Assembly (NCBI GenBank): GCA_037975125.1
Contig: CM075851.1
Coordinates: forward strand, 127,718,349-127,782,348
Length of the DNA: 64,000 nucleotides
Direction: 5' to 3'
Source of the DNA: Latrodectus hesperus
Taxonomy: Eukaryota; Arthropoda; Arachnida; Araneae; Theridiidae
The notes under the pieces are model-generated. The model did not search any database. It was given only the letters and a program-made list of their open reading frames with translations, and was not told the DNA's origin. Every line of letters starts with the position of its first letter. The first letter of the stretch is position 1. Below are positions 1-11,502 of this stretch, one piece after another. The translations under genes were made by a program, and so were the position numbers.

Positions 1-617
1 AAGTATTTGCGCATTAATACTGTAAAATTTAAGCCTTCAGTTCCAAGCAACTGCAGTAACTTAGCGAAGACTCTTCATTCAAGAAAATATGGATTCAGAA
101 TTTAAATTCGTCAAAAAGACAGTGACATTCACAGATTAGCAGACAATTCACAAGATGTCTTCTTTGGAGGAGGTCAGGAGAGGAGAGAACAGTTAAAACA
201 AAGCCGATGAGCGTTCTCCAAAATACCGGTATGTTTGCGTGGAGTAAGGATTGTCAAAACTGAGGCTGACTTTTGGTAAAGAATTTTTTTTAGGTATCAC
301 AATTCACAGAAAAGTGCATCATAACAAATCCTCTTGCTTTATTGGTTCCTCTGCATTCGCATTTTGTACAAGAATTCAAACTCGACCTGTATCCAGGCGG
401 TTCAGAATGGATTCCAAACCCCTGCACATAATCAGACCCGAGGAAGGACGAGAATTCATAAACAGCCGAGTTGTTGGCCAAAGCATCCGTCAGACTTATA
501 TAGATATATGCCATGAATGGAACACTCAATCTTAATCCTATTCCTAATACTAGACTCTCATGTAAATGTGACCTATTTTATCAATCGAAGCACTTTTTAA
601 GTAACCGATGAGAACTA
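1..617. other. Probable rhophilin intron sequence, no feature
   Basis: The stretch is downstream (on the minus strand) of the last visible rhophilin exon. Open frames of 60-94 codons on both strands at 251-535 match nothing I know and overlap each other, so I treat them as chance. No repeat family seen elsewhere in the window is recognisable here. Confidence 0.5.
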
Positions 618-1365
618 CAGTAGAACTGTAATTATCCGATTCAATTGGGGCCAGGATCCCATTCGAATAATTAAAAACCCGGTTAATTGGATTTTTTAGG
701 ATCTATTTTAATTCATTATTGTGCATTGAAAATGGGAGAAAAAGCAACATATTTTTGAAGAAGAGCTTTTAAACAATTAAATGAAAAAGCAACACTTTCA
801 CTTGTTAAGTCCTGTCCATTAATACAGTATGCATGAACAGTGCTGCAAATGAAAGTCATTGCTTGCTGAACATCTCTGTCAGAGTCAGCTGTTTCACTGC
901 CTTCATCGGTTTTTAGGAAGCCAAGTCGCGCATGCGCTTGACAGTGCGAAGTTGATTGTGGTTACACTCGGGCTGACGTCCCATCCCCTTGAAGGCCGTT
1001 TCAAGCCGGCAAATGCTTCAATAGCTAATGGTCCCGTGTCTGCTATGACTTGGACATAGAGGCCACCTTCTTCCTCGACACTTTCAATAGGTTTACCACC
1101 ATTTTCAATCTGAAATCTAGGGTTTGTGACTCCTAATCCATTCTCTTATATCTTCAGCGCAAACATCTGAACATCCAGGAATTTACGGAGGAATGTTTTT
1201 GAATTCCTCAAGTAATACGTCATTCTCAATTTCTCCCTTCTCTTTACCCTTCCTCTTCTTAAGCTTTTTCCTTTTTTTCCTCATTTTCCTTCCCTTCTAA
1301 TTTATTTTCCTGACACTCCGAAAGCGATTCGGGCAGATGGAGTTCGGATAATAGAAGTTCTACTG
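618..1365 (-). mobile_element. Tigger/pogo-type DNA transposon relic
   Basis: Terminal inverted repeats CAGTAGAACT at 618 and AGTTCTACTG ending at 1365 are flanked by TA on both sides, the pogo/Tigger target duplication. The left end continues into attatccgattcaattgggg, a style typical of Tigger ends. On the minus strand, broken frames resemble the C-terminal region of a Tigger transposase, ending in a tail like KAVKQLTLTEMFSKQ. Frame breaks and the short length (748 bases) show that it is dead. It sits inside rhophilin intron 6. Confidence 0.75.
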
Positions 1366-1663
1366 TATTTAGTTGCAGATGTGGAACGCAAATCTTCAAA
1401 TTTATTTTCTTAAAGTTAATATAAGTAAGTTAAGAAAATATTTTCATAATTTTTTTGCAGATCGACAACACGAAAACACTAATGAAACTGACTAACCAGG
1501 CTTATTTCAACTTAAGGTAAATTTTCTATATAAAGTACATACTACAGATCATTTGTTCAGTGAAAGTATCCCCTCTTTTTCACACACATTGTGAATGTTT
1601 CATTTTCACTGTCAAGAGAGATAACACTTCTTCTGGAAGGAAATGCAGCACATTGCCACTTAC

Positions 1664-1788
1664 CATTCGAAATGCAATCCTAGGTTCCTGTGTGAGGCGA
1701 AGAACCTCTTATCGATGAAGTAGAGCAGATTGTAGTATTGAAACAGCATTTTGACTCCCGAAGCATCCCTGGAAGGAGTCCTGATGGC
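1664..1788 (-). CDS. RHPN: Rhophilin exon 6 (BRO1 domain, last exon in window)
   Basis: The 125-base exon lies between acceptor tttttgcag and donor TG|gtaagt. It encodes 41 residues, AIRTPSRDASGVKMLFQYYN then LLYFIDKRFFASHRNLGLHF-E, and ends after two bases of what should be a Trp codon. The RTPSRD motif, the YYNxLxFxxxRFF motif and the RxLGLxFxW motif follow the rhophilin order. The next exon should start with the rest of the Trp codon and a YDSLTG-like motif; I do not find it in positions 1-1663. Confidence 0.95.
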
Positions 1789-2029
1789 CTGCAAAAAGGA
1801 AATTATTTTCAATTTTGTGCAGCGAAAAGTATTTATTTCAAGGAAAACATAGTATAAGAATAAGCTGTAATTAAATGGATCTAATATAAGCACATTTTTT
1901 TAATTCATAAACTAAATCACTAAGGGAATAGTAGAAAAATGCTTATAAAACCATCTGTAGGAAATAAATACGATTAAGTAAATAGTAAATATCAGATAAT
2001 ATTTGGCGGTCACAATATGAAAGTGAAAA

Positions 2030-2205
2030 AGGAGTCCCATGTCACAAGGGAGGTAACATGGAAAACTCTCAAAAGTAACCAAAATAGAAATAGGGGCAGA
2101 AGGCAAAATTCAACATTGATTGAGATCGAATCTGAGATCTTCCACTCAGCAAAACATGATCCCAATCACTAGGTCCACAATCACTAGGTCCAATCACTAG
2201 GTACG
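2030..2205 (-). repeat. SINE9-like repeat remnant
   Basis: The segment near 2041 (cacaagggaggtaacatgga and on) matches 12828-12870 (cgcaagggaggaaaccatga), showing a dispersed family. On the minus strand an upstream B-box-like string (gattcgatctc) suggests a tRNA-derived head. A 13-base unit (caatcactaggtc) is repeated three times at 2161-2202. Both copies are diverged, so limits are approximate. Confidence 0.5.
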
Positions 2206-2797
2206 CTCTTTATTAATTATTAAAATATAGCCTAAAGCAGAGACTCGCATTTTTCACGCTCGTCGCAAAGTCCATCCTAGAATACTTTTTATTGACAACT
2301 CTAATATATTTTAGACATTTTTAACCAATAAAATAACTTTCAAATTTTTTTCCATAAATATTTTGTCTAGTCGTAACCTTTCAGAAAAACAAAATTATAT
2401 CATGCAAAAAATGTATGATATGGTCCGTATTTCTATAATCTCAAACACCTTACTTTAATCAGAATAGCGGGAGATCTAATGAGAATTACAAAATCTATGC
2501 AACTGGTCTATTTCCCCGATCTAAATACTGTTGAACACGTTCAGAAAAAGTTTGAACCACGCAAGATTTGGGATTTAGCAAGTGTGGAATAAAACTCTTC
2601 AAAATCCTATAGCATTTATGAAAAATAGTTTGAACATATATAGCGGGGTAGATGTGCCCGTAACTGCATCTTATGTTTAACGGATCTGGAATGGTTATTA
2701 CTATATTATTTTGAGGTATAGTCAATACTATGTACAACATTATTTTGAGCTCCGGTTAGCTGATCATTATCCGGTCAGCACTCAAGATGATCCATTG

Positions 2798-3184
2798 GGG
2801 CCATGGTAGCCTAGTTAGGGTATCGACCTTGCATCAGGAAGGGCGGAGGTTCGATTCCCAATGCCACCAAAGACCCACCGAGTACATGCGATATACGTGC
2901 TTGTTAAATCTGTGGAATCAGAAGTCCTGTGGTCGGTCATTGACCAGTTATCATGGGTGCAATATGGTCTGGAGAAATTTACTCCCCTTTCAGATCAATG
3001 CCAAAATTGAGGGAGTAGATCCTCTGGTGCTGCCATCTGAGAATTTGAAGTGCAAAAGTCGTACTTTCACCTTCATGGTGCTCTGATTAAAACGATAGAC
3101 GCTTCCAATTGACTTAAATTCTCATAGCCAAGGCATAGCGAGCATGGCTTGTCCAAGTGTCATTAGTAACAACAACAACACAAC
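2798..3184 (+). repeat. SINE1 (tRNA-derived), near full length
   Basis: The head has an A-box-like gtagcctagttaggg and a B box ggttcgattccc about 30 bases later, the internal RNA polymerase III promoter of a tRNA. The unique body holds agtacatgcgatatacgtgc and tcgtactttcaccttcatgg. The 3' end is attagtaac followed by (aac)n. A 13-base TSD (agatgatccaYtg) occurs at 2785-2797 and 3185-3197 with one mismatch. Other copies: 7012, 42446 (minus) and 54045. Confidence 0.9.
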
Positions 3185-3189
3185 AGATG

Positions 3190-3310
3190 ATCCACTGCAC
3201 GTCAGCCGAAGAGCTTTGAACGCGTGACAGGCGAACAAAAACAAGTCCCCAACACACAGAACTTCAGCAACCCAGAAAAGTGGAGCGTGGTCACCCTCCC
3301 CAAAATAATT
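3190..3310 (-). repeat. Family 8 repeat fragment
   Basis: Reversed, this reads like part of the element at 33591-33929: the strings around ttggggac, the gttgctg-like piece and gtggtcacc are shared. It lies just after the SINE1 copy. The match is partial and the limits approximate. The remainder of the intron up to 4016 is plain AT-rich sequence. Confidence 0.35.
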
Positions 3311-4016
3311 TCAACATCAGTTTTAGTTTTTAAATTGGATCACATAAGCAGAATAATGCTTCCTTCTCACTATATGCAAGGAGCCAATTTTTGACTCGGT
3401 AGAATTTCATCTTACATTCTTAATAAAAAAAATTGAAGCTCTCCTACAAACATATTGGTACTGCATTTAAATAAGTACGCGCGTGTTTTTCATTTCGCTT
3501 GTGTAATCCAAGAAAATTTTCCTGCACACTTTTTACTTTTTATTTTTTTGCAACGTAAGTTAACAGGTAGGATAGTTTTTAAATAACTGTATTCTGCTGA
3601 AAGCATTTTTCTTTTAGAAAATAGATCAATTCATCATATGTCTCTATAAATATATTAACATTGGTGAAAAAAATTACTCTTAAATGTCACTTGATTCGTA
3701 AAGAAAATTCACTTTCGATTAACACAATTTCTTCCATCGCCATTGACTATAAAATTCTGTTTATTTATCTACATTTTAAAATCCAATTTTAGATATGTGG
3801 GACAATCTTTCTGGTTAAATATAATTATGCCATGAGATGTACAACAATTAACCCCTTTAATACTGTTTATGAAAACTCAAACACATGAAATCAATAAAGA
3901 ATTTTTCAGCTATTTAAATGATGCGATCATTAGGATTGAAAAGAATGGTGCATATTACAACATGATGGAAATGAACAAAAATGAAATGTTTGCGTAAAAA
4001 GTAAATAGCAGTTTAC

Positions 4017-4094
4017 CTGGCGCATCTGATTTAACTGTTGTATCGCACTATCAAATTTACTGTCATCTTCACTGTAGTGCTCAAGAATGAAGTC
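4017..4094 (-). CDS. RHPN: Rhophilin exon 5 (BRO1 domain)
   Basis: The 78-base exon (26 codons, phase 0 at both ends) lies between acceptor tttaacag and donor CAG|gtaaac. It reads DFILEHYSEDDSKFDSAIQQ then LNQMRQ. The DFI-EHYSEDGS-Y segment is strongly conserved in rhophilin BRO1 domains, which makes this one of the clearest exons in the window. It joins cleanly to the RTPSRD exon downstream. Confidence 0.95.
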
Positions 4095-4329
4095 CTGTTA
4101 AAAAGAAAGTAAACATATCAATAGGCTATAACAATTGGACTCTCACATGATGTGTATATATGTAAAACTTAAGCAACTATGTAAATCATTTAGAGCACAA
4201 ACACATGAAATTATAGGAAAAGTGTTCTTTGATTAGTATTATGAATATACAACTCAGTGAAAGAAATCATGTCCCATGAACAAAACGTCACAGATGTCGT
4301 GAGCATACGCAAAATGCATGCGGTCAATA

Positions 4330-5350
4330 CGCCCACATCAAGATAACAAATATTAAAAGGAAGAATAGAGACACAATCAAGGACATTCTCTGCGAGGGAG
4401 TTCTTTCGTGCTGGAATGGCGGCTTAACAAGTGGAAGAATTATAAGACAGCTGGAAAAGGAGCACACTGTGTTTCTGAAGAGCTCGGAACCAACAAAAGT
4501 ATCGTTTCGCGCTCTTGGAAAGCCTTCCAAGCCATAAGTATATCAGTTAGAAGAGTTGGTGATAGCAACCCCAAGAAAACTACTGCAGTAGAAGACCCTG
4601 CTGGCGAAAAGAGCCTGAAACTAGTTAGTAAGCGCTATTGCTCGGCAACTGTGCACATGAGAGGGGTGGCAAATGTCACTGTTTACTGCATCCAGACGCC
4701 CCCACAAGGTTCACCTGCCCTCCTGAAAGCTGCATCACCGTTTAGAATGGAGCACAAAAGCTGGACATCTCATCAGTGGAGGAGTCGCATTTTCTTTTCG
4801 AATGAGAGTCGTTTCAGAGCCACAAGCGATTCCCGAAGCCAGTTTATTTGGAGATACTGTTTCATCCCAATAACACCAAGTAAAGAGATCGTTATGGTGG
4901 TTCTGAAGTTGTCGTCTAGGGAGGCATTCCAATGAACGAACTGAGTTCCTCGTTTCCGTCAAAAGTTCTGTAACTGGAGATCCCATTGTAAAGAGGTGAT
5001 CCTTCCCCAAATGCGTCTGTTTCGAAGTGTCATGAGAGCAGACTTTGATTTTAGGGATGACAATGCACGGCGACTATAAAAGATTAGAATTCCACTTGAA
5101 GGAATTGGCCAGCACTTGAGTGCAATGATTCAAATAGCATGGTACCAATGCTGAATGCGTTAGGGGATAGCTTTTGGCATATACACCAGAGAAAACCCCA
5201 AAACTGAAACAGATAGAGAAGTAGTTACTGTTACCTCAAAAACAGTTTATTAATCTGGTTCTGAGTATGGAGAGGCGGTGCGAAGCAATTTTTGCATTCA
5301 GGGAAGTGCACACACCAATAAACATTTTTGTTGTCCTTCCTCTTAGGTTG
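4330..5350 (+). pseudogene. Tc1-like transposase relic
   Basis: The main open part is 4408-4935. Residues near its start (EELGTNKSIVSRSWKAFQ) match the helix-turn-helix of Tc1-like transposases. A later part (EHKSWTSHQWRSRIFFSNES) matches the first catalytic block, where the usual Asp of the SDES motif is Asn. After a frame break, 5010-5080 reads like RADFDFRDDNAR, the second Asp block. Around 5255-5320, MERRCEAIFAFREVHTPI resembles the usual C-terminal segment. Stops, frame breaks and a missing middle mark it as dead. No clean terminal repeats were found. It lies in rhophilin intron 4. Confidence 0.85.
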
Positions 5351-6296
5351 AAAATCATAATTGGCAATTCAGAGTTCAAAAAAGCCTTTTTTATTCCGTT
5401 CATTCAATTCATTTTTGCACAATTATGCTTTACTCATCGTTTAAGTACTAAATACTGTCGCTCAGATCTTTTCTCGTAGAGTTATGGCAAGAAACCTTTG
5501 TTGCTTAAGATTTGCACGACTAGTGTAGTTAAAAAGCTAATATTTCAATGGAAATTATGATATAATACACATTGATAGAATTATATAAATGTAATGCATA
5601 TTTACAACACTAAAAATCATATACCATTGAAAATAATGTAACATTGATTGGTAATTATAGTTTTTATTAAAATATTAAAATCCTTTTATTCTAGAAATTC
5701 TAGTTATAAAATATATAAACCTAACGTCAAGGATATACGTTCAATAATATGCAGCATTTTTTAGCATAACACATTTTTACAAATTTTTTAATTATATTTT
5801 CAAAGGATCATCCTACAGTTAGCAGCGGGAAAAACTTCTATAATTTTCTAATGTACTTTACATTACAGTTAAGTTTGTGTATAATATTTGATGACCCTGA
5901 TGAAATCGAGCAACGTTCGAATTCCAACCAAAAAAATAAAAAAAGTTGAGCTCTTTCAATCTTATCAAAAGTGTAAAATCTTTCAATCTCAATTGCCTCG
6001 TGCATATTAAATTTTTAAGTGATCGCAAAGAAAATAGATTATGCAGACAAACTTAAAACTTTTGTAACGAAGTAAAACTGAAAATATTGCATTGATTTCC
6101 ATGTCTGCATTCCATAGGACTGCCGTCATTTTGCTCTTATTGTTTCATTGTCTCACATTTGATAAAAAATTTCAGTTTATATGTTGGAAACTAATTAGCC
6201 GAAGGAAGCTTGGCATGCCTGGAGAAAAGGGGTGTCGATAAAGTGAATGTCAGATGACCAAAGAAAATGAGTTAAAACATTTCTTTAAAATGAATA
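5351..6296. other. Intron 4 AT-rich sequence, no feature
   Basis: This stretch is AT-rich with no open frame above background and no repeat family recognised from elsewhere in the window. Confidence 0.6.
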
Positions 6297-6584
6297 CTGT
6301 ATAGGATCCATTATCCGGCAACCTCGGGACCCAGCATATTCCGGTTTTCGGATTGCTGCCGAAAATTTCAATAACCATTTGCAAAAAATCGCGACACCCC
6401 TAATATTTTTAATGAAAAATACATACACACATCCAGATATATATAATAAAATAACCTAAAATTTGTAAAGATTATTTTTTGCTTATTGATGCAAACATAT
6501 CGTTAATTTTTCTTGTTTTTAAATGCTGTGGTTTTTTTGACAATAAAGTTTCTTGCATTTTATATCCAGACATCATCTTCTCTT

Positions 6585-6905
6585 CATCCAACGCCCGCCC
6601 GTGGTCGATGGGCCATTCGGCGCCGTGCTTCCCAGTAGAGTCCAGCCCGCCCATGCAAGTCGTCGTCGGCCTGTTCCAGACATCACAGTAAGCCAGGTGT
6701 TCGGCTGTACCCTCGCCTGTAGAACACAGGGGGGCAGAGGGAGCATCGGCAATCCTGTGGAGATGCTTCTGGAGGTAGTCAGAGGGGAGCATCGGCAATC
6801 CTGTGGAGATGCTTCTGGAGGTAGTCGTGACCCATCGCCATCCTGAAGGTTGCAACCGCCACTCTACGCGGCAGGCTGTCAGGGATGGTGTTGCATCTGA
6901 CAACC
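6585..6905 (-). mobile_element. Non-LTR retrotransposon fragment (C-terminal end), nested
   Basis: The block is GC-richer than its host element. On the minus strand it encodes HDYLQKHLHRIADAPSAP-LC and then EGTAEHLAYCDVWNR, which resembles the cysteine/histidine-containing C-terminal end of arthropod non-LTR retrotransposons (compare the LINE-B pieces at 35440). A 45-base tandem duplication lies at 6736-6826. The fragment is short, without the reverse transcriptase domain. Confidence 0.6.
6736..6826. repeat. Two-copy tandem duplication, unit about 45 bases
   Basis: The string from gagcatcggcaatcctgtgg to ggaggtagtc occurs twice back to back with one base of length difference. It lies inside the LINE-like fragment and keeps its reading frame out by one base. 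Confidence 0.9.
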
Positions 6906-7011
6906 ATCATATCCAGACATAATATCGTGATCTTTAAAAAATGATTTTTGTTCCATTCCGCGGATAAGTTCTTTCGTTAGTTCTAGACGACGGTCAATGG
7001 AAATGTTTTCA

Positions 7012-7400
7012 GTTTCCGTGGTAGCCTAGAGGTTAGGGTATCAGGCCTTCCATCTGGAAGGATGGGGTTCGATTCCCAATGCCGCCAAAGACCCACCGAG
7101 TACATGCGATATACGTGCTCGTTAAATCTGTGGAATGGAAAGTCCTGTGGTCGGTCGTTGAGCAGTTACCATGTGTGCAATGGTCTGGAGAAATTGACTC
7201 CCCTTCAGATCAATGCCAAAATTGAGGGAGTAGATCCTCTGGTGCAACCATCTATCGGTGGATTTGAAGAGCAAAAGTCGTACTTTCACCTTCATGGTGC
7301 TCTGATTAAACGAAAGACGCTCCCAATTGACTTAAATTCGCATAGCCAAGGCATAGCGAGCTTGGCTAGTCCAAGTGTCATTAGCAACAACAACAACTCT
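7012..7400 (+). repeat. SINE1 copy, nested in the Jerky element
   Basis: The head gtggtagcctagaggttagg and B box ggttcgattccc are near-consensus. The body matches the copy at 2798 almost throughout, ending attagcaacaacaacaac. It lies in the same orientation as the other plus-strand copies. No clear target duplication was found, which may be due to decay of the host element. Confidence 0.9.
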
Positions 7401-7899
7401 CTCAGAACTTGAAGAATCGGTCTTTCCTGTTGAGCACTTCACAGACGATCTCCTCATCAATTAACAGAAGTACAGTAGGAGCATTTATGTCAGCATTTAA
7501 GGAATCTTGTATAGTTTTTTCATCGATTATTTCCTCGCTTGAAATACTTTTGGCATATTCTTATAAGTCTTGGGTCATTCCTTTTTCTTGTGACACGTGA
7601 AAATCACAAAATTCGACGTTTTCTTCTCCTTCAAGAAAAATTGGAAAAGGCCAGATATTATGACAAGCATTGATCAGAGTATTCTTGTTCCAGAAATTAC
7701 AGGAATTATCAATACTCCAAAGGGCATCTTTCATCGTAAACTTTTTCAGAAAATCTATCATTCCATCTCTGGAGTTACAGAATTCTAAATATTTTCGGAT
7801 AAAAGCCGTTTTATACGAACATTTTAACGAACTTGATCCATTGGCTGAATCACAGATACTCTCTGAGCAGAGTTTAATCAGATATTTTGGCTGGATCAA
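7401..7899 (-). pseudogene. Jerky/Tigger-type transposase C-terminal remnant
   Basis: On the minus strand the segment 7561-7899 reads MIQPKYLIKLCSESICDS and further IDFLKKFTMKDALWSIDNSC, which matches the last part of the DDE domain of Jerky-like transposases (the LIQPMDQG and FLKKFxxKD blocks). After a stop, 7409-7560 continues in a pattern like LLLIDEEIVCEVLN, matching the acidic C-terminal motif of this family. Stops and the nested insertions make it non-functional. Confidence 0.7.
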
Positions 7900-8141
7900 A
7901 GATGTGCAATTCGGTGGTATAAAGACAACTTGGTCGTTGTTCTTTTTACGAGTATCCGTCTCGGGATGGAAAAAAAAATGCCGGTTTTTGGGAAGCCGGA
8001 TAATGGATCCTATACTGTATATTGTTTTTTATTTATTTTCCATGAAATAAGCGAAAAATGAAGCCGGTGCAAATATGTTTAGAAAATTATAAATTCGATT
8101 TCAGTTCATGTGCAAATCAATGGAGGAAAAAATCAGCTTAC

Positions 8142-8217
8142 CTTAAAAGGCTCTTTGAAATCAATTTCCTTCGTCTCCTTCAAGCCCAACGGAACCATCG
8201 GCATTGTCGAAACGGAG
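8142..8217 (-). CDS. RHPN: Rhophilin exon 4 (HR1 to BRO1 linker, start of BRO1)
   Basis: A 76-base exon with acceptor atttccag and donor AAG|gtaagc. The first base completes a Ser codon, followed by 25 codons reading SVSTMPMVPLGLKETKEIDF then KEPFK. The PMVPLGLKETKxxDF string is a hallmark of the rhophilin BRO1 start, in the same position relative to HR1 as in other rhophilins. Known of the family: BRO1 domains form a curved helical scaffold that in ALIX-type proteins binds ESCRT-III; for rhophilin the partner is less clear. Confidence 0.95.
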
Positions 8218-8441
8218 CTGGAAATAGTGAAGTCAAATATCATACAAACAAACTCACTCGAACTAATTTTGAAAAAAATTTGTAAATTTAAAATATTCTT
8301 TCACAAGAGTATTTCTCATTTATATATTATGTTACAATATATTTACTCATTATAATTTTAAAAAATAAAATAGTAGGCATTTTTTTTCTATTTCGTTGAG
8401 AGAAAAAATGTGTCAAATTCTTGAGGAATAAAAATAAACAC

Positions 8442-8570
8442 CTGTTGTTCTGATAAAGTTGGACGGAGCTGTTCAGATCCGCCAACTGCTCTTTCAGAAG
8501 CTGAAGGCTGGAATTGACGAAGCTCAACTCAAGGGCAATCGTTTCCTTCATTTTCTTATTGGCTGTGGCT
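8442..8570 (-). CDS. RHPN: Rhophilin exon 3 (HR1 domain, second half)
   Basis: The 129-base exon lies between acceptor ttttgcag and donor AG|gtgttt. Its first base completes the Lys codon of exon 2, then come 42 codons and two bases of a Ser codon. The reading includes [20 protein letters not shown] and then [20 protein letters not shown], the second HR1 helix. The [23 protein letters not shown] pattern is characteristic of rhophilins. The spacing of hydrophobic residues fits a coiled coil. Intron 3 to the next exon is only 224 bases and holds no element. Confidence 0.95.
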
Positions 8571-11502
8571 CTGCAAAATTCAATTAAGCATTTTTCAATT
8601 AATAATTATGAACGTATATTTTTTGCTCTTATTAAGATTTAATTGATAGACAAAGTAGGAAATGATTAGTTATAAATAAACTGTAATAAACTCCTTTCTT
8701 TGAAAAAAAAATTGAACCTAGCACACTTTTCACTCTTTAAGCAATGAATAAAAAAATTCAAAAGGGAAAAGCCAGGTTTTGCAAAAAACTTGTTCCAGTG
8801 TAAATCAAAATATATTTGAATGAATCTTTCGATCTTGCACAATTCTCAAATTACAGAAACATTTATCATCTAAAAGAAAAATATTCTTCACGATAAATCA
8901 AGTCTTGTGTGTATGTCATTTCTTTTGACACTTAAGTTCCTTATATTTCAAATGTTTACCACGTCAGCAGTCCGGGTTTGAATCCCAACGATTTGTCGAT
9001 CTTGCTTAAATTTTGTCTGAAAATGTATTCTTAAGAAGCCCTCCATAAAACCAATGTCAAACTAATACATACAATTTTGATATAAACAAAACAATAATAT
9101 ACTTTTCACTGAATTAATCTAAACTCATTATTCTTACATGAAAACTTAATCTAGATGCAGAAACATGAAAAAGAGACCAAATACAATTTTCCACATCCTA
9201 CAAAGTCACACTAACATACAAAAATTAAAAAAAATTAAATTTAAATTTATGCTCTTGCATATTTTTATTAAAGGCATGTAAAAACATAAAAATTTATTTA
9301 TTAAAAAATTATGATTTTATTATTTATTAAAAAATTATAAAATAAAATTATTAAAAAGTTTATTACAAAATTTTGTAATGAAATTCAAACATACTCGTCT
9401 CTAACGGCTATTTTTTTTTTATCTAATAATGAAACCTTGAAGTGAAATTAGTAAAAGTTCTGTAAGGATCAATTGAATCAATTATTTATGAATCAATTGA
9501 GAACAATTATTTATGAATCAGTTGTGAACAATACCTCGACTTCATGAAATTTATTGTTAAGACTCGGGGTAAAATGTTGAATCAAAATTCGAAATTAGAT
9601 TACAAGCAGCTTTTTCAAATTTCCATATTTGGATTCTGGCGAGTCTCAGAAATTCAATCATAAAATTAATTTAATGAAACGTTGTATACTCTCTTTTAGC
9701 TCTAATCTTTTATTTAATTTAAGACAACGGTGTATGATACAGTTTGTGTATAATATAGTTTATATAAATGTGCTACATGCACAAGCGCTAAGCTCCAAGT
9801 GCTTCTACTTTCTTCGACATCAACATGCACACTGCAAAAGATTCAAGGAATCTGGCACGTTTAGTTTGTCATCACTCTACATACGAAGGCGCTTCAAGGG
9901 ATTAAATTTCGATGGGATGCACAGTTGATTTTTTAAAAAAAACAATTTCTTGTGCCCACCGTTGTCTAAATTAAATAAAAAAAATTTAAGAGAAATGCTA
10001 TCGATTCCTGCTTTTATACCAGAATCAGGAATTTAAACGAGTTGTTTGATACATTACTCATAACTGCCAACTCTACTGATTTTATCCAGAAACTCCTTAT
10101 TTTCTTTTTCATCATTTCTTCCGTTTTCCCGATAATGTATGAAAATTTACTAATTTTTGGCAATTTCAGTGAAAAACTTTAAAACAGTCGAAATTTTGCT
10201 GGAAAAAAAATCTATTGAGTTGTTTTAGTAGTTTAAATAGTCAACAGATGGCGCACTAATATAACGTTATAATATATATCATGAAAATGTATTCCTCTGA
10301 ATTTCGAACCCCATCTGTCTGCGTTTAGTAGGATGACGCCTTAATCACTTGGGTGCTAAGAACTTCTACTAGATGACAGTCATATAATTAATATTCAGAG
10401 CAGACACCAGATGCCTGTTTACAATAAACAGTTCAATTAGGATGAATATTGTAATAGTTATTAATCATTTAATTAAGAATATATTTGTCACTGAATTAAA
10501 TTTATTTAGTATATTGTATGTTTTATATAATTTTATAAGTTTAATATTTATAAATTGCACTAGTAAAAGTTGCCCTATAAAATAAATATTGAGACATAAA
10601 CATTGATGCTTATTTTTTTACGTGTTGTATATTCTTTTATTTTTCATAGTTCCTTTATGAGGTTGATGTATATTTTATTCAAATATTAAGATTAACACAA
10701 AATATGTTTAGCATAAATCATTCTCAGAATGTACAATTTAAAGAGTAAAATAGTCTTTTTCCGGTACTACTGTTTTAAACATTCAAGCTAAAATGTCGCT
10801 AGTGTCTCCTGATTTTTTCCCTCAAATTGAGTAGAATCTACTGATTTTTTTTCCTCCATGGTTGATTGCTCTAAGCTGACATTTTGAGCTTGGGAGCTGA
10901 TTCAACTTATATCTACGGTTTAAGGTCGATTTAGAATCACTACAGAAATTCACTCCAGGTAGGAATCCAATCCAAGAACTTCTGATCTCAAGCACGATAG
11001 CCATTTATTTATCACCCCAAAATAATAATAAGTGTATAGAAAACACATACATGGGAATTATAAAGAAATTAGAATATATCCATTGCTAAACTTTCAATTG
11101 TTATATTAAGGAACTATAGCCTATATATAATACACCCTACATCCATAGCCTATAACACACCTACATTCATTAAGCCATGCCATCGAAAACGAAATCATAA
11201 ATCAAAAATTTTCACAGTATGAAAAATGTGTTACTTATATTGTAAAAAATCAATCTAAAAGCAAAAGTACATAAATTTTTTTATAAAATCCTTCATTGAG
11301 TTTTGATATCTGAAAGATTAAATGGAATCTCCACCCACATCATCACCATTTAAAAAATTTTATATTGGTTTAAAATTATTGGATGGTTAGTTCGTTTGCA
11401 GAGAATTAGAATGCGAATTTCATTTTTATTTTCCATCCAAATGATGTTGAAAATGAGCCCCTTTCGATATTTTAATCTTTATTATAAGAGATGAGTTTAT
11501 AC
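8571..11502 (-). other. Rhophilin intron 2 (2.9 kb)
   Basis: The sequence is mostly AT-rich with no recognisable gene. A tRNA-like SINE head remnant lies at 10295-10365, listed separately, and a weak B-box-like string (gggtttgaatccc) sits near 8970. From 9100 to 9420 it is almost pure A/T with short repeats. I see nothing else. Confidence 0.75.
10295..10365 (-). repeat. tRNA-like SINE head remnant (SINE5-like)
   Basis: On the minus strand an A-box-like gtgattaaggcgtc is followed by a B box ggttcgaaattc, as in the SINE5 head at 16868 (gttggttaaggcgtcg). The body is not recognisable. It is too diverged to be a working tRNA. Confidence 0.5.

Larger units (their letters stand above)
6297..8017 (-). 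mobile_element. Jerky/pogo-type DNA transposon with nested insertions
   Basis: The ends are inverted repeats: ataggatccattatccggc near 6301 and its reverse complement (gccggataatggatcctat) ending near 8013. The CtGT/ACTG tips are flanked by TA at 6295-6296 and 8018-8019. Inside, on the minus strand, lies a broken Jerky/Tigger-type transposase (7401-7899). A LINE-like fragment (6585-6905) and a SINE1 (7012-7400) have landed in it. It occupies most of the last part of rhophilin intron 4, ending about 125 bases from exon 4. Confidence 0.8.

Noticed and set aside
251..535. Overlapping 94- and 79-codon frames on both strands as the next rhophilin exon
   Set aside because: Neither contains the expected YDSLTG or FEKASVLFN-type BRO1 motifs, and splice signals do not fit the phase.
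6472..6903. 143-codon minus-strand frame as a host gene
   Set aside because: Its recognisable part is a non-LTR retrotransposon C-terminus nested in a DNA transposon, with a tandem duplication.
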